A stretch of DNA of 64,000 nucleotides from Bacteroides sp. Its GTDB lineage: Bacteria > Bacteroidota > Bacteroidia > Bacteroidales > Bacteroidaceae. The notes below the pieces were generated by a model, which worked only from the letters and a program-made list of their open reading frames with translations, was not told the DNA's origin and made no database searches. Of the stretch, positions 43,155 through 52,310 are shown piece by piece; within the stretch, counting starts at the first letter, position 1; each line of letters starts with the position of its first letter. The DNA lies in contig JAGATY010000079.1 in NCBI GenBank assembly GCA_017621035.1, positions 1-64,000 on the forward strand, given 5' to 3'. Position numbers and translations under genes: made by a program.

Positions 43155-45011
43155 TTATTTCTTTACAAACTTACCGGTTTTGATACCGTTTGCCGTCTTG
43201 ACTTTTACAATATAGATGCCGGCCGGACATTGGGCAACGGAAACGGTTTGAGTGGTTCCATCCAGCTCCGGATAGAGACGAATGAGTCTTCCGTTTACAT
43301 CGAACAAGTTGATTTGTTGCAAATCACTGTCTGCCTGCACGGTGAGCATGTCACCCGTTTGTTGCACGCTCAGACCGGATTCTTTCTCTTCCACGGCGGT
43401 GATGGCTGTAGTATTTCCCGGGCCGATTACCACCTCAACGGTAACTTCATTCGGGTCGCCCAGCGGTATCATCCAACCAGAGCCCTCTTCTTCCGGTTTG
43501 GTGCTATAGAGAAGAGCTATTTTATCACCTTCCACGATGGTAGAAGTAATCTTGCAGTCATCGAAAGGAAGACCGGCCAGGTACATCGGTTTGAGTCCGT
43601 TGGTTTCACCGGCAAAGGTGTAACCTGTGCCTAATTGCTGTTTAACGTTGTAATCTTTATCCAATAAGGCCAGAATAGTAAAACCGTTGAATGTAGAGAA
43701 GCCCATATTATGGATGGCACCGGCCTTTGCCGTGAATGGTTCATTCGGCACCAATGTTGCTACATCGACTTCTACCCCTTTATAACTTTCTCCGTTACTG
43801 AATGAATAAGGAATGAGGCAAAGATTGGGCACGTAGTCCTGACCTTCCACCGATTTCTTCACGCCGAACAAGGCATCTTGGTACTGAGTAAAGCCACCGC
43901 CGGAGCTTCCGCCGATACCTTGAGAGGTGGGGGAGAGATTAGAAATGAGGTAATATCCGTTGGCATTGCCGCCCCAGCCCCAATTCAGGTGGAAGTAGTC
44001 ATCGCCGTTGTAGCCGTCGAGTACAAACTGGTGGCCTTCACTCTTCAGTGTAACACCTCCGTAGATTACGGGGCCAACGTTCTTAATCTCCTCCTTCAGC
44101 ATGGCAATCCACTGTGCTTCGGTGTAATGGTCTCTATCCAGATAGCGCAAACCCTTGTCGTAGTCCATGTAGGTAAGCAAACCGGAAGCTGCCGTGTGTG
44201 TAACAGCACCGGTCTCACTCACACCGTAAGCGGCCTCAGCCATCTGACCACAGTGACGCATCAGTGTAGCAATCTGGTTCTTAGCCTCATCCGAAGTGGT
44301 GACATCTACCGTCAGCGGCATGTTCGACCAATCGTAAGTGGTAGGTCTCTGATAGGCAACGCTCTGTGTAATCTCGCCATCAGACAGGGTGTAGCTATAA
44401 GTGGGGATAGTCTTAGTTGCTTTCTCGGGCCACTGATGGTAGCGCATCACGATGGCGAAAGCTGTAGCTACACACCCCGTAACAGTCAACTTTCCATCAA
44501 TCTTGGGACACTTCAGGTTATAAGGATCTCCTTGATCCCAGAGGGCGGTTTCCAACAGAAGGGCATCGCCGGTTGCAGTATAACTGGGTAAAGAAGCCCA
44601 CGCCTGACGTACCTCTTGCGAGGGAAGTTCACCCTCGGCACGCATATTATTGATGGAAGTACGCAGGTGAGCCATCCAAGCCTCCAGGTTAGAGAGCATG
44701 TTCTCTGCACAGAACGGGTGCTCCAGCGAGTAGCCGAGCACGGGAAGTGTGGAATCTTCACCGGACACGATGACAAATCCGCCACCGTTGGTACGGTTGA
44801 ACACATAGTAAGCAGGCTTGGTGGAGGCATCGCGCGTCAGAGCTGTCTCCCCATCCCAAACGAGGGTCAGCTGTGGAGCTTCGGATGCACGGGTAGTCGC
44901 ATGCTGAGTAAAGAACTTCTGCGCCAATGAGGTGGCACGCTCAACAGTCACATTATCGGCATTCAAGATTGCCGGAAAGAGGATACAAAGTAGGAGTAAT
45001 AGTCTCTTCAT
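43155..45011 (-). CDS. C10 family cysteine protease with C-terminal sorting domain
   Basis: 618 residues from the ATG at 45011. An ATG 24 bases upstream would lie only about 12 bases after the -7 element, so the inner start is preferred. Signal peptide MKRLLLLLCILFPAILN is followed by an inhibitory-propeptide-like region (LPVLGYSLEHPF). The catalytic Cys lies in TGCVATAFAIVMRYHQWP (about residue 180) and the His in EGHQFVLDGYNGDDYFHLNW (about 326), as in streptopain and PrtT. The last 80 residues (LFDVNGRLIRLY, PAGIYIVKVK, GKFVKK) are a type IX secretion-like sorting domain. Expected to be a secreted or surface protease. Confidence 0.9.
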   Translation of the reverse strand: MKRLLLLLCILFPAILNADNVTVERATSLAQKFFTQHATTRASEAPQLTLVWDGETALTRDASTKPAYYVFNRTNGGGFVIVSGEDSTLPVLGYSLEHPFCAENMLSNLEAWMAHLRTSINNMRAEGELPSQEVRQAWASLPSYTATGDALLLETALWDQGDPYNLKCPKIDGKLTVTGCVATAFAIVMRYHQWPEKATKTIPTYSYTLSDGEITQSVAYQRPTTYDWSNMPLTVDVTTSDEAKNQIATLMRHCGQMAEAAYGVSETGAVTHTAASGLLTYMDYDKGLRYLDRDHYTEAQWIAMLKEEIKNVGPVIYGGVTLKSEGHQFVLDGYNGDDYFHLNWGWGGNANGYYLISNLSPTSQGIGGSSGGGFTQYQDALFGVKKSVEGQDYVPNLCLIPYSFSNGESYKGVEVDVATLVPNEPFTAKAGAIHNMGFSTFNGFTILALLDKDYNVKQQLGTGYTFAGETNGLKPMYLAGLPFDDCKITSTIVEGDKIALLYSTKPEEEGSGWMIPLGDPNEVTVEVVIGPGNTTAITAVEEKESGLSVQQTGDMLTVQADSDLQQINLFDVNGRLIRLYPELDGTTQTVSVAQCPAGIYIVKVKTANGIKTGKFVKK

Positions 45012-45046
45012 AAGCGTTGTTCGATTTATTAACATCTAATAAAGTG

Positions 45047-45076
45047 CAAAAATAGAGAAAATGTTCATAGGTGCAA
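45047..45076 (-). promoter_or_regulatory. Predicted promoter for the C10 protease gene
   Basis: TTG (45074-45076), 19 bp, then TATTTTTG (45047-45054) on the minus strand. Near-perfect Bacteroides promoter pattern. It also decides the start codon at 45011 over 45035. Confidence 0.75.
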
Positions 45077-45118
45077 CATCGAAGCGACTTTTTTCTGACT
45101 TTTGAGGGGCGATTTCTC

Positions 45119-45247
45119 TTCGTACTACCTCGAGGATGTCGACATACTACCTCGAGGGTCTCGACATCCAACCTTGAGGGTGTCTTCGTACAACCAAAAG
45201 CATGTCTTCGTACAACGAAAAGGGTGCTTTCGTACAACGAATACAAC
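45119..45247. repeat. Array B: five exact-length 22-bp units plus a partial
   Basis: Units start at 45119, 45141, 45163, 45185 and 45207, each exactly 22 bases, with a partial sixth at 45229. The general form is TTCGTACAAC, then CTCGAGG or GAAAAGG, then GTGTC. The first two units carry the palindrome CCTCGAGG. Units differ by several bases from each other. It lies upstream of the C10 protease promoter in a 372-base gap. Confidence 0.75.
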
Positions 45248-45315
45248 ACCCCCGTCAGAAGGGGTTGTAGAGGGGGTTGAAAGAGGGTGAAAGAAAGTAC
45301 GTGAGAGGAGGGTAT

Positions 45316-45357
45316 AAAAAATGTGCGGACTATGCCTCTTTATCGCACCGTCCGCAC
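45316..45357 (-). terminator. Terminator of the efflux operon
   Basis: Perfect 8-bp arms GTGCGGAC and GTCCGCAC (45323-45330 and 45350-45357). On the minus strand they are followed by ATTTTTTATA. It lies 27 bases after the stop of the gene at 45384. Confidence 0.75.
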
Positions 45358-45383
45358 CTCTGCAAATTATTATATGCCTATGA

Positions 45384-45677
45384 TTAAATAGTCTTTTCTA
45401 TGTTCCATACAAACGCACGCAGGCCGAGCATCTCAGTCTCCTTGTCCATTGCATGGAGAGCCTCCAACAGAGGGTCAACCTTTGCATCGTCCACCACCGT
45501 CATAATGGCTGAACACATACTGGGCCAAGCATGGCTTCCGTAGTGAGGTTCACCGGTTTTGCTACCACGTCCCTGTACCTGTTCCCAGTAGCTAAAGCCT
45601 CGACAGTTCATACGATCGAGCGTTGTCATGATACGCTCGTAGAAGGCTTGGTCAAATGTTATGAATACTGATTTCAT
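45384..45677 (-). CDS. Small PII-like protein at the end of the efflux operon
   Basis: 97 residues, cytoplasmic. Sequence pattern: MKSVFITFDQAFYERIMTTL, then a conserved GRGSKTGEPHYGSHAWPSM, then VVDDAKVDPLLEALHAMD. The alternation of strands and helices and the length fit a PII/ferredoxin-like fold. It follows the RND pump gene and precedes the operon terminator. This suggests a small regulatory or sensory partner of the pump, though no ligand is evident. I do not assign a named family with certainty. Confidence 0.65.
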   Translation of the reverse strand: MKSVFITFDQAFYERIMTTLDRMNCRGFSYWEQVQGRGSKTGEPHYGSHAWPSMCSAIMTVVDDAKVDPLLEALHAMDKETEMLGLRAFVWNIEKTI

Positions 45678-45683
45678 ATCTTT

Positions 45684-45772
45684 TGATTTAGGATTTATGA
45701 TTTAGGATTTATGATTTTCCAATTCCTTAAAGCGAACTTACACGAATCAGAAATCATAAATCACAAATCAGA
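45684..45772. repeat. AT-rich inverted repeats between pump gene and small protein gene
   Basis: A run of gatttaggatttat units (45684-45717) faces aatcagaaatcataaatc-like units (45746-45772) in inverse orientation, able to form an imperfect hairpin. This is the same short-repeat style as seen near 72-100, 22560 and 24319. Confidence 0.5.
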
Positions 45773-45779
45773 ATTACTA

Positions 45780-48700
45780 TTAGTGTTTCTTCGCTTTAGT
45801 CATCTTATCCTTATGACTCTGATAATATTCGTTCAACATACGCTGCTTACGCAACAGACGACGCTGACGCTTGATGCCTGTTCCTGCAAACGAGCAGTAG
45901 AGCACCGGAACGAGGATAAGGGTAAGAATGGTAGAAACGGTCAGACCGCCGATAACTGCAACACCCAAGGGACGCCACATTTCGGATCCTTCTCCCTGGC
46001 TGACTGCCATAGGAACCATACCAAGGATGGTGGTCAACGTAGTCATCAATACCGGACGCAAACGGCTTCGACCTGCAACAACTGCTGCATGGAGGGCAGA
46101 CATACCACGCTCGCGGCACAACATCGTGTAGTCGATAAGCACAATACCGTTCTTCACCACAATACCAATCAACATAATACCACCCAACATACTCATAATA
46201 CTGAGGGCAGTTCCGGTCATTGCCAGTGCCATCAAAATACCACTGAAGGCAAACGGTATGGAGAACATGATGATGAAGGGGTAAGTCAACGACTCGAACT
46301 GTGCAGCCATCACGATGAATACCAGTACCACAATCAGGATACCAAGCACACTCAAATCCATGAATGAATCTTGTTGGTCTTCATAAGAACCTGCAATCTG
46401 CACGGTAATACCTGTAGGAAGTGCCATCTTGTCTACAATAGCCTGGCCTGCTGTTACCACATCGCCCAACGGAGCACCCGAAATAACTGCTGAAACGGTT
46501 ACAACACGCTCACGGTCTTTACGCTCGATGGTAGGAGGATTAGAGCGCTCAACCACCTTGCCCAAGTCTTTAATACGTACACCTTGTCCGGTAGGGGTAT
46601 AGATTTTGATGTTCTCCAAGTCCTCGATGCTTGTACGGAACTCGGGAGCGTAACGCACCTTCACGTCGTACTCGTCACCATCTTCACGGTAGTAAGTTGC
46701 CAACGAGCCATTGACACGGTTACGCAGATATTGTGACGCGGTTGAGAGGTTCAGGCCATGAAGTGCAAGCTTCTCACGGTCGAAGTCCACCTGATACTCA
46801 GGCTGGTAGTCTTGACGACTGATGTTTGCTTCGCTCACGCCCTTAACTTTCAACAACTCTGCCTGCAACTCGGCTGCAACACGGTCGGTCTCAGCAAAGT
46901 CGTAGCCATAGATTTCAAAGTCAGCAGTGGACTGTCCGCCCATACCTCCACCGCCTCCACCCATGGAAACCTGGGCTTCGTCCAGCTCCGGATAGGCTTT
47001 GAGGTCCTCACGCATCTCGTTACAAACTTGTTCCAAGGAGATGTCACGTTCCTCTACACTGACCAAACTGATATTATATTTAATAATGTGACTACCGTTG
47101 TCGCTCAGGTTGGCAAAGGTATTATCCTCATCCGCCTGACCAACTGTATAGTTACAAACCTTCATCACGCCTTGATAACGATCCATCCATTTGGTAGTCA
47201 ACTCTGCAGCCAACTCTTGTGCACGTTCCACGCGAGCACCAATCGGCAACTGGAGAGTGATACCGATACGTGCGTTATCCTGAGTGGGGAAGAACTCAGT
47301 ACCGATGCTTCCGGCACAGAAACAACTCAATACAAAGAAAGCCACACAGCCCAGGAAGACTGTCTTACGATGGCGAACAGACCAATCCAGACGAGCCTTA
47401 TACCAGTCATCCAAACGGTCAAGTTCACGCTCAATCGGCTTGTAGAGCATCAGGAAGATTTTACTAGGTTTCTTCTGCAACTTCAGCATGTACGCACACA
47501 TCATCGGGGTAAATGAGAGGGCAGCTGTTGTAGAGATGGTCATAATCACACACATCATCCAACCTAACTGACGGAAAAGTACACCCGACATACCGGTTAC
47601 CATGGTCAACGGGAAGAACACCGCAATCATTGTCAACGTTGAAGCAATAACCGAGATGGCCACCTCATTGGTAGCATGGATAGCTGCCTGCTTAGGTTCA
47701 GAGCCACGTTCAATGTGCGTCGTAACGTTTTCCAACACCACAATGGCATCGTCCACAACACTACCGATGGCAATAGAAAGACAGGAGAGCGAAATGATGT
47801 TCAATGAACCACCGTCGATAATACCCAGATAGATGAATGAGCCTACCAATGAAAGCGGAATGGTGATACAGATAATCACCGTCGCACGCCAACGGCCGAG
47901 GAAGACAAATACCACCAACACCACGAAAAGCATGGCATAAGCAATGGTCTCTTCCAAAGAGGCAATGGTATTCAGAATGTTATCAGAGGTATTAACGATG
48001 ATACCCAGCTTGACATCACTCGGCAGATTCTTCTGCAACTGGGGCAACATAGAAAGTACTTTGTTCGAGATTTCCACTGAGTTACCACCGGTCTGTTTCT
48101 GTACAACAATCATTGCACCCTGCACACCGTTATTGAAAGATTTCTGTGCACGTTCTTGCACAGAGTCTACAACCTTGGCAACATCGCGCAGATAGACGGT
48201 AGCTCCATTGTAGGTACCTACCACAATGTTCTCCATCTCTTTCGGGTCATCAAACTCACCCTCCACACGTAAAGAGTATGTATTGTTACCAATGTCAAAT
48301 GTACCACCCGGCGTATTGCGGTTCTCAGCACCAATCAGGGCACTGATAGTTTCAATACTCAGGTTGTAAGCATCCAGTTTATTGGGGTCACAATAGACAT
48401 TGATTTCACGTTGCGGTGCACCGGAGATTGACACAGTACCCACACCTGGCACACGCGCCAACGGGTTTACCACTACGTCATCCAAAATCTTATAGAGCGC
48501 CGGTTGACTCTCTTCTGCCTGTACCGAAAGCAACAAGATAGGAATCATGTCGGTACTGAACTTAAAGATGATAGGTGTATTAGCATCGTCCGGCAGTGAA
48601 GAGCTTACCATATCCAACTTGTCACGCACATCGTTGGTCAACACGTCAATATCGTTACCATACTCAAACTCCAAGGTCACAATAGACATGTTTTCAGAAG

Positions 48701-48950
48701 ACTTAGAAGTGATGTGCTTCAAGTTCTCCACAGAGTTCAATGTGTTCTCCAACGGACGGGTTACGTTATTCTCGATATCCGATGCACTGGCACCCGGATA
48801 GGCTGTCATCACCATGATGGTGTTGGTCTCAATGTCCGGAAGCAGGTCGATTGGCAGCTTCGACAAAGAGAACAGACCAAATATCGCTACTGCCACAAAG
48901 CATAGCGTGGTCATAATCGGTCGTTTGACCGCACCTTCGTATAAACTCAT
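45780..48950 (-). CDS. RND efflux pump, inner-membrane transporter (HAE1/AcrB type)
   Basis: 1056 residues, the usual length. Twelve membrane spans are expected, with two large periplasmic loops. The N-terminus MSLYEGAVKRPIMTTLCFVA, the PLENTLNSVENLKHI segment and FRQLGWMMCVIMTISTTAAL support the assignment. The proton-relay aspartate pair lies in IAIGSVVDDAIVVLENV (TM4 region). The C-terminal GIVVKNGIVLIDYT and RLRPVLMTTLTTILGM are strongly family-typical. It exports toxic compounds in exchange for protons as part of a tripartite complex. It follows the adaptor gene by 23 bases. Confidence 0.95.
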   Translation of the reverse strand: MSLYEGAVKRPIMTTLCFVAVAIFGLFSLSKLPIDLLPDIETNTIMVMTAYPGASASDIENNVTRPLENTLNSVENLKHITSKSSENMSIVTLEFEYGNDIDVLTNDVRDKLDMVSSSLPDDANTPIIFKFSTDMIPILLLSVQAEESQPALYKILDDVVVNPLARVPGVGTVSISGAPQREINVYCDPNKLDAYNLSIETISALIGAENRNTPGGTFDIGNNTYSLRVEGEFDDPKEMENIVVGTYNGATVYLRDVAKVVDSVQERAQKSFNNGVQGAMIVVQKQTGGNSVEISNKVLSMLPQLQKNLPSDVKLGIIVNTSDNILNTIASLEETIAYAMLFVVLVVFVFLGRWRATVIICITIPLSLVGSFIYLGIIDGGSLNIISLSCLSIAIGSVVDDAIVVLENVTTHIERGSEPKQAAIHATNEVAISVIASTLTMIAVFFPLTMVTGMSGVLFRQLGWMMCVIMTISTTAALSFTPMMCAYMLKLQKKPSKIFLMLYKPIERELDRLDDWYKARLDWSVRHRKTVFLGCVAFFVLSCFCAGSIGTEFFPTQDNARIGITLQLPIGARVERAQELAAELTTKWMDRYQGVMKVCNYTVGQADEDNTFANLSDNGSHIIKYNISLVSVEERDISLEQVCNEMREDLKAYPELDEAQVSMGGGGGGMGGQSTADFEIYGYDFAETDRVAAELQAELLKVKGVSEANISRQDYQPEYQVDFDREKLALHGLNLSTASQYLRNRVNGSLATYYREDGDEYDVKVRYAPEFRTSIEDLENIKIYTPTGQGVRIKDLGKVVERSNPPTIERKDRERVVTVSAVISGAPLGDVVTAGQAIVDKMALPTGITVQIAGSYEDQQDSFMDLSVLGILIVVLVFIVMAAQFESLTYPFIIMFSIPFAFSGILMALAMTGTALSIMSMLGGIMLIGIVVKNGIVLIDYTMLCRERGMSALHAAVVAGRSRLRPVLMTTLTTILGMVPMAVSQGEGSEMWRPLGVAVIGGLTVSTILTLILVPVLYCSFAGTGIKRQRRLLRKQRMLNEYYQSHKDKMTKAKKH

Positions 48951-48973
48951 TGTTCTTTAATATTGATAATTGA

Positions 48974-49993
48974 TTACTTCTCTACTTCCACTTCAACGCC
49001 ATCGGCCAAACGAGTCTGACCGGCAATTACTACCTGTGAGTTGTTGTCTACACCGGAGATAAGTTCATACTCTGTACCCAGACGGCGACCCAGTTGTACC
49101 ATGTTATAAGATACTTTACCATCTTTGTACACATAAACGTAACGGTCACCGGAACCGGCACGCTTCACCACAGCCAGGTCAGGAACTACTACGTGGTTCT
49201 CTGAACCATAGTTCAGCGTAACACGGGCAAACATACCCGGGCGTACCTTTTGGTCACGGTTAACCAACTGAATCTCTACCGGGAAAGTACGAGTTGCAGC
49301 ATCTATGGTGGGATATACCAAGCTAACCTTGCCTTCGAAAGTCTCCTCACCGTAAACGTCAACCTTTACAGATACAGCATCACCCTTCTTTACTTTGGTA
49401 AAGTTACCTTCCGACACGTTTACCAACAGTTTCACCGGAGTGATTTGTTCCACTACCAACACAGGAGCGCCACCGCTGTACATATCGCCATCGTCATAAT
49501 TACGGGCTGTTACAATACCATTGATGGGGCTAACCAATGCTGTGTTTTCCAGCAAGTTATTGTAAGAAGTCTTCATTACATCGTAAGCCATCTTAGCTGC
49601 ATCCCACTCTGACTTGGAAGCGCCACCCACTTTGTACAACTCATCCACACGCTTGAATTCAATCTCTTTATTGTCCAACTGGAACTTAACCTGCTTCAGG
49701 TTGGCAGCATCCATGCTCACCAGTTTCTGTCCTTTGGAAACTCGGTCGCCTACCTCTACCAAGATGTCGTCAATACGCACGGGAGTAGAGGGAGCAATGT
49801 TATTCTTTACTTCAGCTTCTACCGTAGCCGTGTACTCTTGAACTTGTGCTACCGGACGAGCCGTTACCGATGCAAGCTTTACTTTCGGCTTTTCTTCTAC
49901 CACTTCTGCGGTTGCAGCCTTCTCTGCACCACCGCTACAAGCGCCCAGCACAGACATTGTCAGCAGGGCGATGAATTGAAAACTTTTCTTCAT
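48974..49993 (-). CDS. RND efflux periplasmic adaptor lipoprotein
   Basis: 339 residues. Lipobox in SVLGACSGG, so it is lipid-anchored. It has a biotinyl/lipoyl-like hairpin (IAPSTPVRIDDILVEVGDRV and NTALVSPINGIVTARNYDDG) and a short alpha-helical hairpin between the halves. The beta-barrel domain includes VRPGMFARVTLNYGS. It is an HlyD/AcrA-type membrane fusion protein that links the pump to the outer-membrane channel. It lies between the TolC-like gene and the pump gene in one operon. Confidence 0.93.
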   Translation of the reverse strand: MKKSFQFIALLTMSVLGACSGGAEKAATAEVVEEKPKVKLASVTARPVAQVQEYTATVEAEVKNNIAPSTPVRIDDILVEVGDRVSKGQKLVSMDAANLKQVKFQLDNKEIEFKRVDELYKVGGASKSEWDAAKMAYDVMKTSYNNLLENTALVSPINGIVTARNYDDGDMYSGGAPVLVVEQITPVKLLVNVSEGNFTKVKKGDAVSVKVDVYGEETFEGKVSLVYPTIDAATRTFPVEIQLVNRDQKVRPGMFARVTLNYGSENHVVVPDLAVVKRAGSGDRYVYVYKDGKVSYNMVQLGRRLGTEYELISGVDNNSQVVIAGQTRLADGVEVEVEK

Positions 49994-50026
49994 ATCTAGT
50001 TTATTTATTATTCTGATAAGTTATAT

Positions 50027-51379
50027 TCACTTTGTCTTCACGTAATCTCTACCCAGCACCAAGTCGAGGTCTGACTTAGCCACCAGATAATCATAAATGG
50101 ATTGATTGTAAGTCAACTCTGCCTGAGTGAGTTGCACTTGTGAGTTGTTCAGTTCCAACACGGTACCGCGACCCACTTCGTAACGCTTGCTGGCAATCTC
50201 CACCGCTTTCTTAGCCTGGTTGACAGTCTCCTTGTTGCTGGAAACCTGCTCTGAGCTAGCCTGCATATTCTTGCGATAGCTTTCTGCCTGCATATTCAGC
50301 TTACGCTCTGCATCCACAATGTTTTGCTGCAACTGAGTTTGTTGAATCTTATTAGACTTCAGCTTGGTAAAGTTGCTGGCTCGGTAGAGGGGCATGCTGA
50401 AGTTGAAGAGCAGTGTAGAACTACCTGCCCACGCCTTGTAACCAAACACATTCCAGTCGTTGTTGTACAAAGACTGGTACTGGTAAGAGAGAGAAGCACC
50501 CAATGTCGGCATAAAGTTGGCATAAAGCGACTTGCGACTCTGTTGCAACATCTTCTGGTTCAAGTACAACTGCTTCATGGTTGTGTTGTTGGCTAAGCCC
50601 TCATTGAACTCATCCACTTCGTTGGTGAACACCTTTTGCTCGTAGTTTGAGAGACTATCGTCAATCTTAAGCTCCACATCTGCAGTCACACCCATCAACA
50701 CTTTCAACTGAAGTTGTGCCAACGTTACCGCATTGCCGGCAGAGATTAGACTGGGCTTCACACTGTTCATCTGTACCTGAGCACTGATTTTATCGAACTC
50801 GCTCACCGAACCTTGTTCATACTTGGCATTCACCACGTTGTAGTTCTCTTCGGCAACAGCGAAGCTCTGCTTCAGTACCTCATGAGAGTCTTGAGCCAAC
50901 ATGAGTTGATAATAGGCCTTGGCTACTTGGTTCACGAGGTCTTGCTCACTGGCGCGAGCTTTCTCCACTGCCAGTTCAACGTCGGTCTTTGTCAGAGTCA
51001 TGGCCTTGTAAACCGACGGAGCGAAAAGAGGCAGGCTGAGTGTTGCCACACCGGCTACTGTGTTTGTACCGTCCTTACCCATTTTAAATTCATTTTCCCC
51101 GAGTTTCATCACAGCCGCCTGAATGGTGTGTTGCCACGAACCGGACAGGGTTACTTCGGGAAGCAGGTTCTGCCATGTTTCCTTCTGGCTGACCTTCTTC
51201 AGGGCAACTTCTTCTTCGGCTACTTTGATGGTGGGATTGTCGCTGAGGGCAATTTCCAACGCCTTGTCCAATGTCAAGGTCAAGGTTTGCTTAGCCTCTT
51301 GTGCTCCCACCCGACCACACATCAGCAGCAGAGCCAAAGCAAGCAAGCACTTTTTACCTACAAAACTTTGCATTTTCAT
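50027..51379 (-). CDS. TolC-family outer-membrane efflux channel
   Basis: 450 residues. Signal peptide MKMQSFVGKKCLLALALLLM ends at VGAQ. Two repeated outer-membrane efflux protein regions include LTLDKALEIALSDNPTI and QLTQAELTYNQSIYDYLVAK, with long coiled-coil helices between. This is the TolC organisation. It forms the exit duct for the RND complex encoded downstream. It begins 33 bases after the TetR gene stop. Confidence 0.93.
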   Translation of the reverse strand: MKMQSFVGKKCLLALALLLMCGRVGAQEAKQTLTLTLDKALEIALSDNPTIKVAEEEVALKKVSQKETWQNLLPEVTLSGSWQHTIQAAVMKLGENEFKMGKDGTNTVAGVATLSLPLFAPSVYKAMTLTKTDVELAVEKARASEQDLVNQVAKAYYQLMLAQDSHEVLKQSFAVAEENYNVVNAKYEQGSVSEFDKISAQVQMNSVKPSLISAGNAVTLAQLQLKVLMGVTADVELKIDDSLSNYEQKVFTNEVDEFNEGLANNTTMKQLYLNQKMLQQSRKSLYANFMPTLGASLSYQYQSLYNNDWNVFGYKAWAGSSTLLFNFSMPLYRASNFTKLKSNKIQQTQLQQNIVDAERKLNMQAESYRKNMQASSEQVSSNKETVNQAKKAVEIASKRYEVGRGTVLELNNSQVQLTQAELTYNQSIYDYLVAKSDLDLVLGRDYVKTK

Positions 51380-51412
51380 TTTCTTTCTATCGTTATTAAA
51401 TATATTTATTGT

Positions 51413-52060
51413 CTAGTTTTTGCCGTTCCTATACTCTTTGATAAAGGTTTCCAACTCTTGCGCTCCCCGCTCGGTGGAGATGCCACGCAGGTAGGTGAAC
51501 ATGATGGATTCGTAAACTTCTACGAAAGGATACTGGGAAAAGAACTTGGAACCTATCAGCAAGTCAAACTGCTGGCGCACCAACTCGTTCACGATGGCGA
51601 AGTTGACATCCGAGCGAAAGAATCCCTGCTCCACGCCCTGGCGGAAGAAAGCCAACTTGTCTTCCGAGTCACTATCGCGACGGGCACACACCATATTATA
51701 AGCAGACGGATATTTCTTAATCTCATCGTAGAAGAGCTTACTAGTGGCATGGAAACGCTCGATGCTAAACAGGAAGACACCCAGAATAACTTCCAGCACA
51801 TTTTTAGATTGGTAATAGATTTCCTTTACGCGAGCCTGTATCTGCTGCTGACTGAGCAAGATACAATCGACAAGCAACTCTTCCTTATCCTTGAACATCT
51901 CATACAGCGTACGTTTGGAGATGCCCATGCGGGTAGCCAAATCATCCATACGTACTGCGCGAATGCCAAGTCTCTGAAAATCCTCCAGTGCCGTCCGTAC
52001 AATACGTTCCTTCATTTCGGTACGTGCACTGATTTGCTTGTCGTTTTCGCTTTTTTTCAT
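51413..52060 (-). CDS. TetR/AcrR family repressor of the efflux operon
   Basis: 215 residues. N-terminal helix-turn-helix at about residues 17-62 (IVRTALEDFQRLGIRAVRMD, then LATRMGISKRTLYEMFKDKE). A helical ligand-binding domain makes up the rest. As the first gene of the efflux operon it probably represses its own promoter and that of the pump genes until a substrate binds. A TATCTTTG -7 element is at 52101-52108 on the minus strand; an operator palindrome was not clearly found there. Confidence 0.92.
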   Translation of the reverse strand: MKKSENDKQISARTEMKERIVRTALEDFQRLGIRAVRMDDLATRMGISKRTLYEMFKDKEELLVDCILLSQQQIQARVKEIYYQSKNVLEVILGVFLFSIERFHATSKLFYDEIKKYPSAYNMVCARRDSDSEDKLAFFRQGVEQGFFRSDVNFAIVNELVRQQFDLLIGSKFFSQYPFVEVYESIMFTYLRGISTERGAQELETFIKEYRNGKN

Positions 52061-52100
52061 CTTCTATTCCTATATAGTCCTTACTTTCAGAAAAACGGCA

Positions 52101-52108
52101 CAAAGATA
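52101..52108 (-). promoter_or_regulatory. Predicted -7 element of the efflux operon
   Basis: TATCTTTG on the minus strand, 41 bases before the TetR gene start. The -33 region is not convincing, as expected where an activator or repressor acts. Confidence 0.5.
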
Positions 52109-52310
52109 AACAGAAAACTCGTTTCGCTTTTCAAGTTTTCTCTCTTTCTGTTACAAATTTACATTTATTATACTTCCTACAGAATATTTGCAGGAATAAG
52201 GAAAGTTTCCGAAACTCTACGGGGAATTTTGACCACGACTAGAAGAAAGACAATCACCCTTCACAAAGCTCTCTTCGGAGGGGAGAAGAAATGGGGAAAG
52301 AAAGAGTAGG

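Noticed and set aside
50813..52309. 498-codon frame opposite the TolC and TetR genes
   Set aside because: Runs antisense through two well-identified genes and the gap between them; its sequence shows no domain or consistent signal peptide.
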